The position numbers were made by a program, and so were the translations under genes. This document shows, in pieces, positions 35,376 through 45,835 of a stretch of 64,000 bases of DNA. Positions within the stretch are counted from its first letter, which is position 1, and every line of letters starts with the position of its first letter. The DNA is from Doris montereyensis. Lineage: Eukaryota > Mollusca > Gastropoda > Nudibranchia > Dorididae. Where the stretch lies: positions 120,001-184,000 of the forward strand of contig JAXRKP010000815.1 of the NCBI GenBank assembly GCA_037039925.1, read 5' to 3'. The notes beneath the pieces were generated by a model. It was not told where the DNA came from and searched no databases. It was given only the letters and a program-made list of their open reading frames with translations.

Positions 35376-35821
35376 GATCTGAGCTAATTGTATCTTCATT
35401 TACAGCGCTTGTTTTACAGGGTTGATAAAGATACTATAATGGAAGTAGGGTCCATCGTGTGATGACAAATAGGCTTTTGATCTCCGTCAACTCTCCAAAC
35501 CTTTAGAACAAGTACAGAATATATCAAGGATGGATGAAGACATAGTAAAAAACACAGGGAAATATTTTTGTTGGTAAGACACGTCAACTTAAGAAGAAAA
35601 CATTCCACCACTTCTCTAAAACCCTGTGGAAAATTAAGAATGAGGAATTGACAAGTTTGAATTAGTCTTTTTCTGTGTTCAACAGACTGTAGGCTAGCAC
35701 CAATTAGGGGGGGGGTAGACTGGTTGTTATTTTAAACAAATTATGGGATGTTGATTTCACCTGCTTAGATGATATTTGCCTTTCATGTTATTATTATTTT
35801 TCTTCTTCTTTTCTTACCCAG

Positions 35822-35890
35822 ATCATAGCCAACATCAATTTACCTTCAGATTTGACCGTGGCGGCTGACAAAGTGTGGTGCACACCGGAG
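35822..35890 (+). CDS. NAGS: NAGS exon 5 (3' end ambiguous)
   Basis: Starts after CTTACCCAG in phase 0 and reads IIANINLPSDLTVAADKVWC, then TPE, aligning with [20 protein letters not shown] of vertebrate NAGS. Two donors are possible. GAG|GTGATG (end 35890) keeps the frame into exon 6 but leaves about four residues fewer than the family. GGG|GTGAGT (end 35904) is the better splice consensus and gives nearly the right length, but puts a stop at the start of exon 6. A one- or two-base error in the GGGG run would explain this. Confidence 0.8.
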
Positions 35891-35934
35891 GTGATGGATA
35901 CGGGGTGAGTGGATCAGAATATCTAAACTGCTCA

Positions 35935-36545
35935 GGGACGCGGTAGTCCAGAGGTAAACTGCCGGCCCTTCAACCGAAAGGCCATGTGTACGTGTCCAGA
36001 CGGTTTGAAATATTGTCTATTTTTTGTGTGGGTACAACCCATTCTCCTTGGTCCAGGTAGTAAAGTTTTGAAATATTTTCTATTTTTTGTGTATGGTAAC
36101 AACCCATTCTCCTTAGCCCAGGTAGTAAAGTTTGAAATATTTTCATTTTTTTGTGCAAGGGTACAACCCATTCTCCTTAATCCAGGTAGTAAAGTTTGAA
36201 ATATTTTCCATTTTTTGTATGGGTACAACCCATTCTCCTAGCCCAGGTAGTAAAGTTTGAAATATTTTCCATTTTTTGTGCATGGGTACAACCCATTCTT
36301 CCTTAGTCCAGGAAGTAAATTTTGAAATATTTTCCATTTTTTGTGTGGATACAACCCATTCTCCTTAGTCCAGTAGTAAAGTTTGAAATATTTTCCATTT
36401 TTTGTGTGGATACAACCCATTCTTCCTAGTCCAGGTAGTAAAGTTTGAAATATTTTCCATTTTTTTCCATTTTTAGCCCATAGAGTTTGAAATATTTTCC
36501 ATTTTTTGTGTGGGTACAACCCATTCTCCTTAGTCCAGGTAGTTA
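35935..36545 (+). repeat. SINE-B head with internal 61-bp minisatellite
   Basis: A SINE-B head (GCGGTAGTCCAGAGGTAAAC, CAACCGAAAGGCCATGTG) leads into about nine units of TTTGAAATATTTTCCATTTT, then TTGTGTGGGTACAACCCATT and CTCCTTAGTCCAGGTAGTAA. This matches the SINE-B segment just after the head (AAACATTTTC..., then CTACCCCTTGGTCCTGATAGG in the 27121 copy). The rest of the SINE is absent. Confidence 0.88.
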
Positions 36546-36825
36546 GGTTCCATCAAAGCCATTTCGGCCCATAGAGCCGATAGTGTTTGATTCCCAGTTC
36601 TATCAAATTTTCTGGCCCTCCTGTTGACCCAGCAGCAAAATGGGTAGCAAGGTCTTTTCAGACTCGGTAAAAGTGAAAATGACGTGGCAAGCGATGGCAA
36701 ACTATCACACTATGCCACATGCCTAGAAAAATCAGGACTCGACTCCTTACTATTTCTATGCTCAACTCTGACTCTCAGTAGGGGACTTGCTTTTGCATCT
36801 GCATATCGTTTGCCACTACATCTGG
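36545..36825 (+). repeat. unclassified SINE-like repeat
   Basis: Contains CCATTTCGGCCCATAGAGCC and a B-box-like GTGTTTGATTCCCAG, then GACCCAGCAGCAAAATGGGT. It appears once in the window, so its edges are guesses. Confidence 0.4.
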
Positions 36826-36851
36826 TTTAAAATGTTTTAATTCATTTCCAG

Positions 36852-36951
36852 ATGAAAAAAGTCAACACCTTTATTGATGAGCTTCCACGAGAGAGTTCTG
36901 TCGTCATCACATCTGCTGACGCTATCCTGAAAGAACTCTTCAGTCACAGAG
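36852..36951 (+). CDS. NAGS: NAGS exon 6
   Basis: 100 bases between ATTTCCAG and GTAAGA, phase 0 in and one base over. It reads MKKVNTFIDELPRESSVVIT, then SADAILKELFSHRG, matching [21 protein letters not shown] and AASTLLTELFSNKG of vertebrate NAGS. It is the best conserved exon in the gene copy. Confidence 0.92.
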
Positions 36952-37099
36952 GTAAGAATTCATTCAATTGAATCAGTCATCTGTGGTAAAAAAAAAAATC
37001 CCGTTAAGTTTCATCAGTATCTGTGGTAAAAGAAAATCCCCGTTAAGTTTCTCAAGGCTGCTCTGGCCCACAGAGCTGGAATTAATCTGAGTTTCTGTA

Positions 37100-37590
37100 G
37101 CGAGTGGGAACACAGTTGTCTAGAGGTAGAGTGTCTGCCTCTCAACCAATTTCATGAATTTTTGTTGTGGGAATAACTCACCCCCCTGGTCCAGGTACGT
37201 GAATCCACACCTTGTCTTATCGGAAACGATAAAAGGACGTGCAGATAAAAGGAAGTCTTGTGTGCAGATCACAAAGCTGTGTACCCGTAAAGATTCTATT
37301 CGTTGTTTACAGGGTGCGAGCCTGTTAAAAATAAAAATAAACTCAATGGAAAAAGCCCTGAAATCATCTTTGTCGTGGCATTAGGTAAAATTGAATGAAA
37401 TAAAAAAAGTACACGGAGATGGAGATGGATGAAAGAAAGGAGGTTAAGTTTGCAGATAACAACACTCTGTGCGTGTTGAACATCCCGTGGCTGTTTACAG
37501 GGCAGTCCGGGCAAAAATTTAAAAATCCTGTCGAAACCCCAAAGATCACTTTAGTTGTGGATGTGGGTAAATCAAATCAAATCAAAAGAC
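37100..37590 (+). repeat. two SINE-B copies in tandem
   Basis: The first (37100-37400) is diverged: TTGTCTAGAGGTAGAGTGTC head, CTTATCGGAAACGATAAAAG, GTGTGCAGATCACAAAGCTG. The second (about 37455-37590) lacks the head and reads AACAACACTCTGTGCGTG, CGTGGCTGTTTACAGGGCAG, CTTTAGTTGTGGATGTGG and ends AAATCAAATCAAATCAAAAG. Confidence 0.8.
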
Positions 37591-37727
37591 ATCATATATA
37601 TGTCAAAAGGGACTAGCAATTGTGATTTGACGGTAAGACAGAAATCAAAGAGAAATGTTATTATAATGAAGGTTTTATGCAATGTTTCTATCCTGTCTTT
37701 CTTTTTCTTTCTTTGTCCTGTCAAAAG

Positions 37728-37827
37728 GGTCTGGAACAATTTTTCCGGTTGACCATCATTAGGCCGTACACAAATATCACTCCTTTGATGGTATCGATTT
37801 GCAGAGATTGAAAACATTACTTGTGAG
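37728..37827 (+). CDS. NAGS: NAGS exon 7, with in-frame stop and diverged middle
   Basis: 100 bases between GTCAAAAG and GTAAGT, entering with one base and leaving two. It reads GSGTIFPVDHH, stop, AVHKYHSFDGIDLQRLKTLL, then VR. The ends match the family (GSGTLFKNAERM and SLDKLDQGRLVDLV), but the middle (PVDHH-stop-AVH) does not resemble the expected KNxERIL segment. The TAG is at 37760-37762. Both flanks share one frame, so the damage is local. From 37830 to 38300 no feature is seen except a C12 run near 38119. Confidence 0.8.
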
Positions 37828-38299
37828 GTAAGTGAAAGATCTCAATTATAATTATAGATATTTTAAGTTGTATATACATGTAATTATTTTTATTTTGTAC
37901 TAAATCCCTCTTGAAATTTTATTCAAATTACTTTATTTCCTTTTACACAACACGATTTGATACTTTTCTTGTGTTCAAATCATATTTTATTTCATTGACA
38001 TTCTTTATGTGTTTTATGTACTATGAAATGTCAAGGTAAAACGCTCCCGAGGTTAATTTAGTATTTTATGGTGAGCGCTATAGGCTATAGAAATATATTT
38101 TATTTAGATTATTATTACCCCCCCCCCCCCCTCCAAACAATCAAACTGAAAGAAAAAAGGCACTGCTAAAAAAATTTAAAAAAGGGGCCCAAACTGAACA
38201 CCAAAAGTTCAATCAATCAATCAGTCAATCAATGTTAAAAGCTGCTTATTAAAATTTTATCCTAGAGAGTTCTAAAATTTCAACTCCTCTCTGACTCAC

Positions 38300-38620
38300 A
38301 TATTACTGAAGCCCTGTAGGATCTAAGGTGAGACAAGTGCAAAGGAATAGACAAAAAAGAAAGAAAAAAAACCTTATGGTGCCTATAGAATCGAACCCGC
38401 GTATTTCTATGTCAGTACCCATCCATCGCCTCACCATGAAAATCTCCTTATGTTTTAGTTAGTTTGGTTGGTAGTGCGCTCTTTTTTCGTGGCGAGGCGA
38501 TGGGGTCCACCTCAATGGAGGTCATGGTTTTGATTCTATTGGGGTTCAAAGTATTCGTTCTGTTTATTCTTTTGTATTTATCTTGTCTTTGTTCCTACGG
38601 GGGCTTTATTTAACCCTTTC
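38300..38620. repeat. SINE-D inverted pair
   Basis: The left copy is reversed (AATAGACAAAAAAGAAAG, AGAATCGAACCCGCG, CCATCCATCGCCTCACCATG). The right copy is forward (TGGCGAGGCGATGGGGTCCA, TTTTGATTCTATTGGGG, TATCTTGTCTTTGTTCCTAC, GGGGGCTTTATTT). The two heads face each other with about 60 bp between, making a potential large hairpin. Confidence 0.75.
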
Positions 38621-38629
38621 CCTGCCTAA

Positions 38630-38935
38630 GACAGGTCCAAAAGTTATGTGTTATAGTTTTTGAAAAATTGAATTTTTTGTAGAATATTTTTGTATATTTT
38701 TGGTTGTTCTCATATGCTATTTTCAAAAATTCATAAAATCAAAACTTAATAATGAAACATAAGTCCGATCTGATCAAATTTAGATATTGTATCAAAGAAG
38801 GTGCATGCCAAGTTTGAAAGAAATTTGTTGAAAAATGAAAAGCCTATCGATATTGAACGGTGAAATTTGGGGCAAAATCCAAGATGGCCACCGCTTCCAT
38901 GGCAACCGGAAGCGGCAGGAAAGAAACAACGACAT
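38630..38935. repeat. repeat resembling the end of family F
   Basis: Shares with 44320-44380 the phrase AAAATCCAAGATGG, then TGGCAACC, and is rich in AAAATTCATAAAATCAAAA. Edges and orientation are uncertain. Confidence 0.45.
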
Positions 38936-39054
38936 ATTTCAACTCAGTACACCATGCCCATTACACCTATACATAAGTTAAATTGATAGGAACAAACGGG
39001 AACATTTTCACTCCAGGACACACACACACACACACCCCCCCCCCCCACTCCTTA

Positions 39055-39095
39055 AAGGTAGAATGGGAGCTGATAAAGAAAGAAAGAAAGAAAGA
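39055..39095 (+). mobile_element. RTE-like LINE 3' tail
   Basis: Reads AAAGGTAGAATGGGAGCTGA, then TAAAGAAAGAAAGAAAGAAA, the same end as copy A (4210-4260) and copy C (63530-63610). It is preceded by a CA/C-rich run at about 39019-39046. Confidence 0.7.
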
Positions 39096-39149
39096 TGAAT
39101 TTGAAGACAATTTTAGTCACCGAAAAGAAAATCGCATTGACTGGCTTGG

Positions 39150-39460
39150 AAGTAGGACTTGGTGGTGCAGAGGCTAGGGGATCGCCTCTCAATTAAATGT
39201 CGTGGGTTTGTGCCTTAACAGATTGAAACATCTTCTGGCGTTGTTTCTGTCGATAACACCCCGGCCAGGCTGGATCGACACCTAATCTCATCAGAGATGG
39301 GCGATAAAAGGCAGTTCCATGTGCAGATCAAAACATTTTGTGCACATTAAAGATCTCTTGGCTGTTTTACAGGGTAGTTTGTGCAAAATTTTTAAATTAT
39401 ACCTGAAGTAAAACCCAATTTATCACATTAGTTGTGGAAGTTGGTAAATTAATCAAATCA
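39150..39460 (+). repeat. SINE-B copy
   Basis: Diverged head (GGTGGTGCAGAGGCTAGGGG, ATGTCGTGGGTTTGTGCC), then GACACCTAATCTCATCAGAG, CCATGTGCAGATCAAAACAT, CTTGGCTGTTTTACAGGGTA and a TAATCAAATCAAATTAAA end. Confidence 0.8.
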
Positions 39461-39865
39461 AATTAAAGGATGTCTAAGAATTTTTCAAAATCTCCTAGAA
39501 AACTTCCCAGAATCTCCTAAATGTTTTGCACTGCTGAGTATTTATTATGAAGAGGAACATGAAATAGAAATGAAAGGCCTAATAGATTGAGATAGCTAAG
39601 AAAAAAATTAAAACCCACCTGTTTTCCACACAGCCATAAAACCCGCACAGATTCGTATTTCTCACTGCTGTCATAAATGTAGTTCAATGATGTGAACTGT
39701 TTTTGTATTATCATTCTATGCTTTAAAATATGTTTGTCGTATGTGATTTGTATATTGCGTTGGTGTGTGTATATTATATTATGCATTTGTCTTGATTATA
39801 ATTCTCTTGTTGTAATCTTCTTTTACCTTTTTATCCATCCTTTAAAAAAAATAAACTACACACAG

Positions 39866-39943
39866 ATCTTTCAAGAAGGATTTGTCCGATGCTTACTTTG
39901 ACGAAATCGCTCCCAGTATTCACGCCATTTACCTGTCAGAGAC
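39866..39943 (+). CDS. NAGS: NAGS exon 8 (start of the acetyltransferase part)
   Basis: 78 bases between ACACACAG and GTAAGT, taking up two bases from exon 7 and leaving two. It reads RSFKKDLSDAYFDEIAPSIH, then AIYLSET, aligned with [20 protein letters not shown] and SIYVSEG of vertebrate NAGS. This is the linker and first strand of the GCN5-type acetyltransferase domain. From 39950 to 40700 no gene is seen, only short AATGTGTGTTGTTGTAATGA repeats at about 40527-40620. Confidence 0.88.
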
Positions 39944-40714
39944 GTAAGTTTTTTGGAGTGAGGGGGAAAGGAATTAACTTCTTTCCCTCGGTGTCGGCTC
40001 AGAAGGCTTCGAATTATGTTTGTCCCACATATACCTAAACCCTTTTGAGAAAAGAGGTTCTAAAGTTCTCAGCTGGAAAGAGAATCTGGAGTTTGGACAT
40101 GCGAGTGAAATTTGTGACAAATGTAGGCTGAACTAAGTTTTTTTTTTAAAGAACCCCAATAATTTTGAAATACGTGTAGGACCATTGATGACTGTAAATC
40201 TGATAACGATTATAACTCTAAGTCATCCGAGGTGTAGTAAGGATGATAGTAAGGTGTCGCAAACTGTTTGATGTTTTGAGAATATCAAAGAAAAAGGTGC
40301 TGCACATTTTAATCTTTTTCACAGACAGACGACTTGCAAGTGTCAAACACTAGACCCAATAGGGGTATACGAATCGTTCATATGGTCATTACACGGGTTT
40401 CTTTCGGTTCTTGTGCCACGGAATCCTAACTAGACGAAGTATATGGGCATTCTAATGTCAAATAAGTGAGAAAAAAAGGTGTTACTAATTTTAGACTCAC
40501 ATGGTTTGCAACTTTCACCGTCGAAAATGTGTGTTGTTGTAATGAAAATGTGTGTTGTTGTAATGAAAATGTGTTGCTGTAATGAAAATGTGTGTTGTTG
40601 AAAATGTGTTGTTGTAATGAATGACTACAAGTGGTAACTCCATCAAAGAAGACAGAACAAATGTGTGAAGTTGGGAAAATAAATCCCCTACTTACAGGAC
40701 AAATTTATAAAAGT

Positions 40715-41765
40715 GTGAAGAGGACATGATAGTCGAGGCCTCTCAACCAAAATGTTGTGGGTTCATGCCCGGACAGGTTAAAAAATATTCTCCAGTTTTC
40801 TTTGTAATAACCACCCTCTGGCCGAGTAGGTAGGTAGATTAGTACCAGCCATCTAGTACCATCCTAGTACCATCCTCCTTGTACCATCCTAGTACCATCC
40901 TAGTACCATCCTAGTACAACCCTAGTGCCATTGTACCATCTCAGTACCATCCTAGTACCATCCTCGTACCATCCTTAGTGCCATCCTGGTACCATACTAT
41001 CCTCGTAGCATCCTAGTACCATCCTCATAGCATCCTAGTACCATCCTAGTACCATCCTAGTAGCATCCTAGTACCATCCTCATAGCATCCTATTACCATA
41101 CTAGTACCATCCTATTACCATCCTAGTACCTTCCCATCCAAAGTACCATCCTAGTACCATCCTAGTACCAGTACCATCCTAGTACCATCCTAGTACCATC
41201 CTAGTACCATCCTCGTACCATAGTACCATCCTAGTACCATCCTAGTACCATCCTCGTACAATCCTAGTGCCATCCTCGTACCATTCTAGTACCATCCTAG
41301 TACCATCCTCATAGCATCCTAGTACCATCCTAGTACCATCCTAGTACCATCCTAGTACCATCCTCATCCTAGTACCATTCTAGTACCATCCTAGTACCAT
41401 CCTAGTACCATCCTAGTACCATCCTAGTACCATCCATTACCATCCTAGTACCATTCTAGTACTACCATCCTAGTACCATCCTTACCATCCAGTACCATCC
41501 TAGTACCATCCTAGTACCATCCTAGTACCATCCTAGTACCATCCTGGTCATTCATCCTAGTACCATCCTAGTACCATCCTACCTAGTACCATCCTAGTCA
41601 TCCTCGCAGCATCCCAGTACCATCCTAGTACCATCCTATTACCATCCTAGTACCATCCTCGTACCATCCTATACCATCCTAGTACCATCCTCATAGCATC
41701 CTAGTACCATCCTCGTACCATCCTAGTACTATCCTAGTACCATCCTCGTACCATCATCCTCCTCC
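40715..41765 (+). repeat. SINE-B with 11-bp CTAGTACCATC satellite
   Basis: A SINE-B 5' part (ATAGTCGAGGCCTCTCAACC, TTGTGGGTTCATGCC, AAATATTCTCCAGTTTTC, CCACCCTCTGGCC) runs at about 40850 into roughly 80 units of CTAGTACCATC, with variants such as CTCGTACCATC and CTCATAGCATC, to about 41760. The unit corresponds to CCTAGTCCCATC in the SINE-B body. The 3' part of the SINE is missing. Confidence 0.9.
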
Positions 41766-41805
41766 TCCTCCTCGTTCTTTTTCTTTTCCTTTTCTTCTAC
41801 GCTCC

Positions 41806-42175
41806 TTGGTTGATTTGTGCGCCTCTTTTCACCGCAGATGTTGTGGGTTAGATTCTAATGATACGTTAAGATTTGTTTTTTCTCTGTCTACTCCTTTGCA
41901 TTTGTCTCGTATTTGTTCTTATGGGGCTTGTGTAATTAATATCATGTCATGTCTTTGTTCTTATGGGGCTTGTGTAATTAATATTATGTCATGTCTTTGT
42001 TCTTATGGGGCTTGTGTAATTAATATCATTTCATGTCATTGTTCATATGGGGCTTATGTAATTAATATCATTTCATGTCATTGTTCATATGGGGCTTATG
42101 TAATTAATATCATTTCATGTCATTATTCCTATGGGGCCTACGTAATTAATATCATTTCATGTCATTGTTCATCAC
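41806..42175 (+). repeat. SINE-D with terminal 42-bp array
   Basis: A forward SINE-D (TGTTGTGGGTTAGATTCTAA, CTCCTTTGCATTTGTCTCGT) ends in TTTGTTCTTATGGGGCTTGT. That end is repeated about six times (41910-42170) as 42-bp units that also hold GTAATTAATATCATGTCATG. Because 42 is a multiple of 3 a frame stays open (CSYGACVINIMSCL repeats), but I do not regard it as a gene. Confidence 0.88.
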
Positions 42176-42228
42176 CGTTGACATGCTCCTAGCCTCACTG
42201 GGTTTTTTCTTCCTCAAACCAACAGGTA

Positions 42229-42387
42229 CCGGTGTGGCCATCCTTGAAGGGCAACCAGGTCAACGTGCCATTTTTTGCCTCAACAAACCAACAAGGCCTG
42301 AGGGGCCAGGGCTCAAACCATTGTGGGGAGACACATTTGTTCTGAAGGGCAACCAAACTGGTCAAGAAAGGCACGAAGCCATACAGG
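42229..42387 (+). CDS. NAGS: possible NAGS exon 9, damaged
   Basis: Lies between CCAACAG and GTAAGT in the right place. One frame gives GTGVAILEGQPGQ, loosely like the expected YNAAAILTMEP. A second frame gives VPFFASTNQQGLRGQGS, loosely like KFVVSSSRQGQGSG. The phase from exon 8 does not fit the first frame through this acceptor. If it is the exon, it has shifted frame at least once. It could also be an unrelated repeat, since GAAGGGCAACCA occurs twice within it. Low confidence. Confidence 0.3.
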
Positions 42388-42429
42388 TAAGTCCAATTCT
42401 CAGAGGTGGGAATCAATAATATATAATAC

Positions 42430-43300
42430 ACAGTTTAAACAGTCCAACCAATGTCAATAAATGAAGGCCCCAAAAATCTCATCAATCACACAAGAACGTG
42501 ATTACCAAAAGCGAAAAAAAACCCAAGTCACAAGGCAATGATAATTCCTGTTCAAACAGTGTTACTTTAACGTGGTGAGACTACCATTTATGTCGATCAT
42601 AATGATGAGCACCACTCTACACTTACGCCCATAGTCACCCTGTGGGACGCACTTGTGGAGGAGATAATGTTCACTTGTAACTCATAGTATAGAAATATCG
42701 CTACAACCCTGTCAATTGCACCATATTAGAAATATCGCCGAGTGAGCACAATTTGTTAGGCTTATTATTCTGCTTCTGCACCATTATGTTTAGAACACGC
42801 CTATGATTGTATGGAGCATTTGTTAGGCTCTCTAGCGTGAGCGATTTGATTTTTTAAAGAATTTTTTTACTGCTGGCAGTACAAGCTTTTGATTTAACCG
42901 ATTTTCTTTGTAATCTTACAACATAACTACTACCACTAGTACTACAAGTCGGAAGCAGCATAGACTACAATGTTTTCGATCCGTTTACTGGCTTATTGAT
43001 TTCAATCATTGTTTTTATTATCTGACATCTTTTTTGGTGGAAGTGGTGTATTGTGTGAATGGTGTATTGGCTCCAAAAAAAAGATTTTTAGTTTCTCAAT
43101 TTCACTCATTCCTACTCAGACAAACTAATGACACAAAGCCAATTTTTGTTAGTGTTAATATAAAGTTTCATCTCTTATGAACACTGTGTTGAAAAATGAA
43201 GAGAAAATAATAACAAATAAAATGTTGCAAATTTTTTTTAAACCACCCTGCTTTTTTGGGTTCCCATGCCATAATCTTGTGTAGTCTATGAGTTAAAGAC
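42430..43300. other. intronic stretch without recognised features
   Basis: I looked for the missing acetyltransferase exon here (an NPWYF-type phrase) and did not find it. No repeat family known from the rest of the window is evident. Confidence 0.5.
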
Positions 43301-43304
43301 GAAA

Positions 43305-43400
43305 CCTTTTTCCTTTCACTCTTTTTCACTTGCTTTTCTTTCTTTCATCTTGCTGTTTCCTCTTAGTTCACCCTGAAATCACCTTTTGGTGAGCGGGATT
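43305..43400 (+). repeat. SINE-C tail copy
   Basis: Contains TTTCATCTTGCTGTTTCCTC, then TTAGTTCACCCTGAAATCAC and TTTTGGTGAGCGGGA. It is followed by a G13 run where family F copy 2 begins. Confidence 0.7.
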
Positions 43401-43424
43401 ATTTTCAAAATAATTGGGTCGGGG

Positions 43425-44340
43425 GGGGGGGGGGGCACCTGGATTGGCGAGTATGGGACCAAAATGTTGACTTTCTGTTCTTTGAATATTCAGGTAGAAC
43501 GATCATTTATCTACAAGTTTATGGCAAACAAATGTCCATATGACATATATATTTTTTATTTCAAAATGTTTTGTTTAGGGTAGGTAAAAACAGTCAAATT
43601 TTGACGTAAATTTCCCAAACATTGACTGAGAAAATGGCACTGAAAACCCTCCAGTGGTGGCTAATCACCAATGTGGCAACTGGCAACACCAGTTGTTTTG
43701 CTTGGCTTTCTGGAAACACCGCATGTTGATTTGGCCTAGCACTGAATGACATAAGAGGTGGAGGCCAGCGCACAAATATAGGAATAGGGGGGGGGGGGAC
43801 TGCTCATTTTGACGGCTGTTTTCACAGCAATGCACATCTAAACCTAGATACACAGTCCTCTTTACACTAGTAACAATGCAGAGACTGTCGAAAGAGTAAG
43901 GGGGCTGCTACAAGAAGGGCAACTCGTCTCAGCGATTGCTTTATCTGTTATTTTCTTTTCATTTCTTTTCTTGCATTTTCTAGAAATGTAGTTTTTTTCA
44001 CATTAGAATTCTATCGTCTCTGTCATTTACCGACCGATTTGTATAACAATTGGCACACAAGTATCTTTTGTCGATGTTAATGTCGGGTTTGTTTGATATC
44101 TTGTAAAGTTTTTGAGAATTCTTTTTCTTCTTCATAATAAAAATGTCATTTTTGCATATAAACGATATATGTTATTTAAAAACATTAATTAAAAAACACA
44201 AACTATCTAAAATATCTTTAAAAAAACCCGACATCACTTAAGATATTGAATGGAAAGAACGATTTTCACAGGTTTTGAGTGATTTTATTCATATGTAAGT
44301 GAAGAGATAGATTTGAAAATTGAGTCAAAATCCAAGATGG
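43425..44340. repeat. dispersed repeat family F, copy 2
   Basis: Matches 12640-13500 throughout. Landmarks: CACCTGGATTGGCGAGTATG, ATGTCCATATGACATA, GGGTAGGTAAAAACAGTCAA, AGAGACTGTCGAAAGAGTA and CACAGGTTTTGAGTGATTTT. It ends near AATCCAAGATGGTGGGCATT. No coding capacity is evident. Confidence 0.75.
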
Positions 44341-44649
44341 TGGGCATTTCCTTGGCAACCAAGGACGCTACAAATTTTTTAATGATATAGATTGACTATA
44401 TTTTAATAGTTACTCATATAATATATGATTCAAATAAAAAAACCATATTCAAAAGCAAAAACAAACAAGCACAAAGTATGCACATTAATATTGACTACTG
44501 ATAATTGAAATACAATATTGACTGACATTTTTTTCTCATATTGACATTGGTATTTTAAAAAGTGAAATGAAGGATAAAAAGTGTGAAGGATGCTGGAACG
44601 ACCATGTCTGGAGTGTCTTCTGGTGGGTAGCATGTGAACAGTTGGTGGT

Positions 44650-45090
44650 TTAGATTTTGATTTGATTTGATTTTTATTTTATTTTACCCACATCCAAAAC
44701 TAGGGTGATCTCGAGGTTTTTGGTAGGATTTTTAAAATTGTGCTCTGACTGCCCTGTAAACAGCCAAGATTTCTTTAACGTGTATTTAATTGTCTTCAAA
44801 GTCTTCAGCTGTTGCTGAGTTTGATTTCTGTTGGCAGCTTGTTCCATAGCCTTTCTTACAGTGCTTTTTGCTTTGATTTACCTACATCCACAAATAGGGT
44901 GATTTCAGAGTTTTTGTAAGAATTTTAAAATTTTGCCCGGACTGCCCTGTAAACACCTGAGGGATCTTTAATGTGCACAGAGTGTTTTGTGATCTGTACA
45001 CGAGACCTCTTGTTTATCGTCCGTCTCCTATGAGACTATTTACCTGGACCAGGGGAGTAGATTTTGCTAAAAGAAATTGAAGAAAAATTG
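44650..45090 (-). repeat. two SINE-B copies, reverse, around a LINE scrap
   Basis: The first is at about 44656-44780 (TGATTTGATTTGATTTTTAT end, CTGCCCTGTAAACAGCCAAG) and the second at about 44878-45085 (CTACATCCACAAATAGGGTG, GACTGCCCTGTAAACACCTG, TTTACCTGGACCAGGGGAGT). Between them (44785-44860) the - strand reads ERLWNKLPTEIKLSNS, a LINE-type C-terminal motif. Confidence 0.75.
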
Positions 45091-45715
45091 TAACGTTGCA
45101 GTATACGCCCCTCAGGTTGAACAAGAAATACATGATACACTGTTGGATTCCATTACTAATTACTACAAAAATTTTGATCGAATTCCAAGCCCTGCGCAGT
45201 TATGAGAAATCAAAAGAATGGTAATAATTTTTTTAAAATGTAAAAATAATAAATACTCGGAGACTGAATTCGATCTCTGGCAGGGTGAAACAAATCATGA
45301 CTTTAGAGTGACTGCTAACGTAGATCTTTTGTTTTGCTTTTCCTGTCTTTGATTCATTATGCTATATTAGCTTTACATCTTGAGATTAAGATTGAGATCT
45401 TTTGTTAGATGATATTTCAATCATTATATTTATACCATATTCTGCACATAGAATCTAGAAGTAGATCTAGATCTAGAACTGCACGGATCTGAAACTGGAT
45501 CATTTTGTTGATCATAAAGTCTTGCTAGAAAGACATTTTTTATCACCTCATTGTAAATTTTGAAACTTTTAAAAGTTAAATTGCTCATTACGTGATTGAA
45601 ATTGCAAACAGGATGAATTCGTACACTTCGCTATAACATTTTGCAACTATGGAATACATAATGACACTTTTTAAACCTTTACCTAGATCTGTAGTCTTTG
45701 GCAAAAAAAAAATAG
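45090..45715. other. intronic stretch without recognised features
   Basis: No exon was recognised. AGATCTAGATCTAGAACT near 45460 belongs to the scattered AGATCT-rich sequence of this window. Confidence 0.45.
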
Positions 45716-45718
45716 ATG

Positions 45719-45722
45719 ATTA

Positions 45723-45794
<72 letters not shown>

Positions 45795-45835
45795 TTATTA
45801 CTACTACTACCATTAATATCATTATTGTTATTATT
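45719..45835. repeat. (ATT)n microsatellite
   Basis: Mostly ATT triplets, ending in ACT and ATC variants, shortly before the last NAGS exon. Confidence 0.95.

Noticed and set aside
40845..41765. CRISPR-like appearance of regularly spaced repeats
   Set aside because: The units are contiguous, with no unique spacers, no cas genes and a eukaryotic context. The same applies to the arrays at 27785, 28970 and 62176.
41806..42192. 128-residue frame with CSYGACVINIMSCL repeats
   Set aside because: It is a SINE-D end expanded in 42-bp units; the frame is open only because 42 is a multiple of 3.
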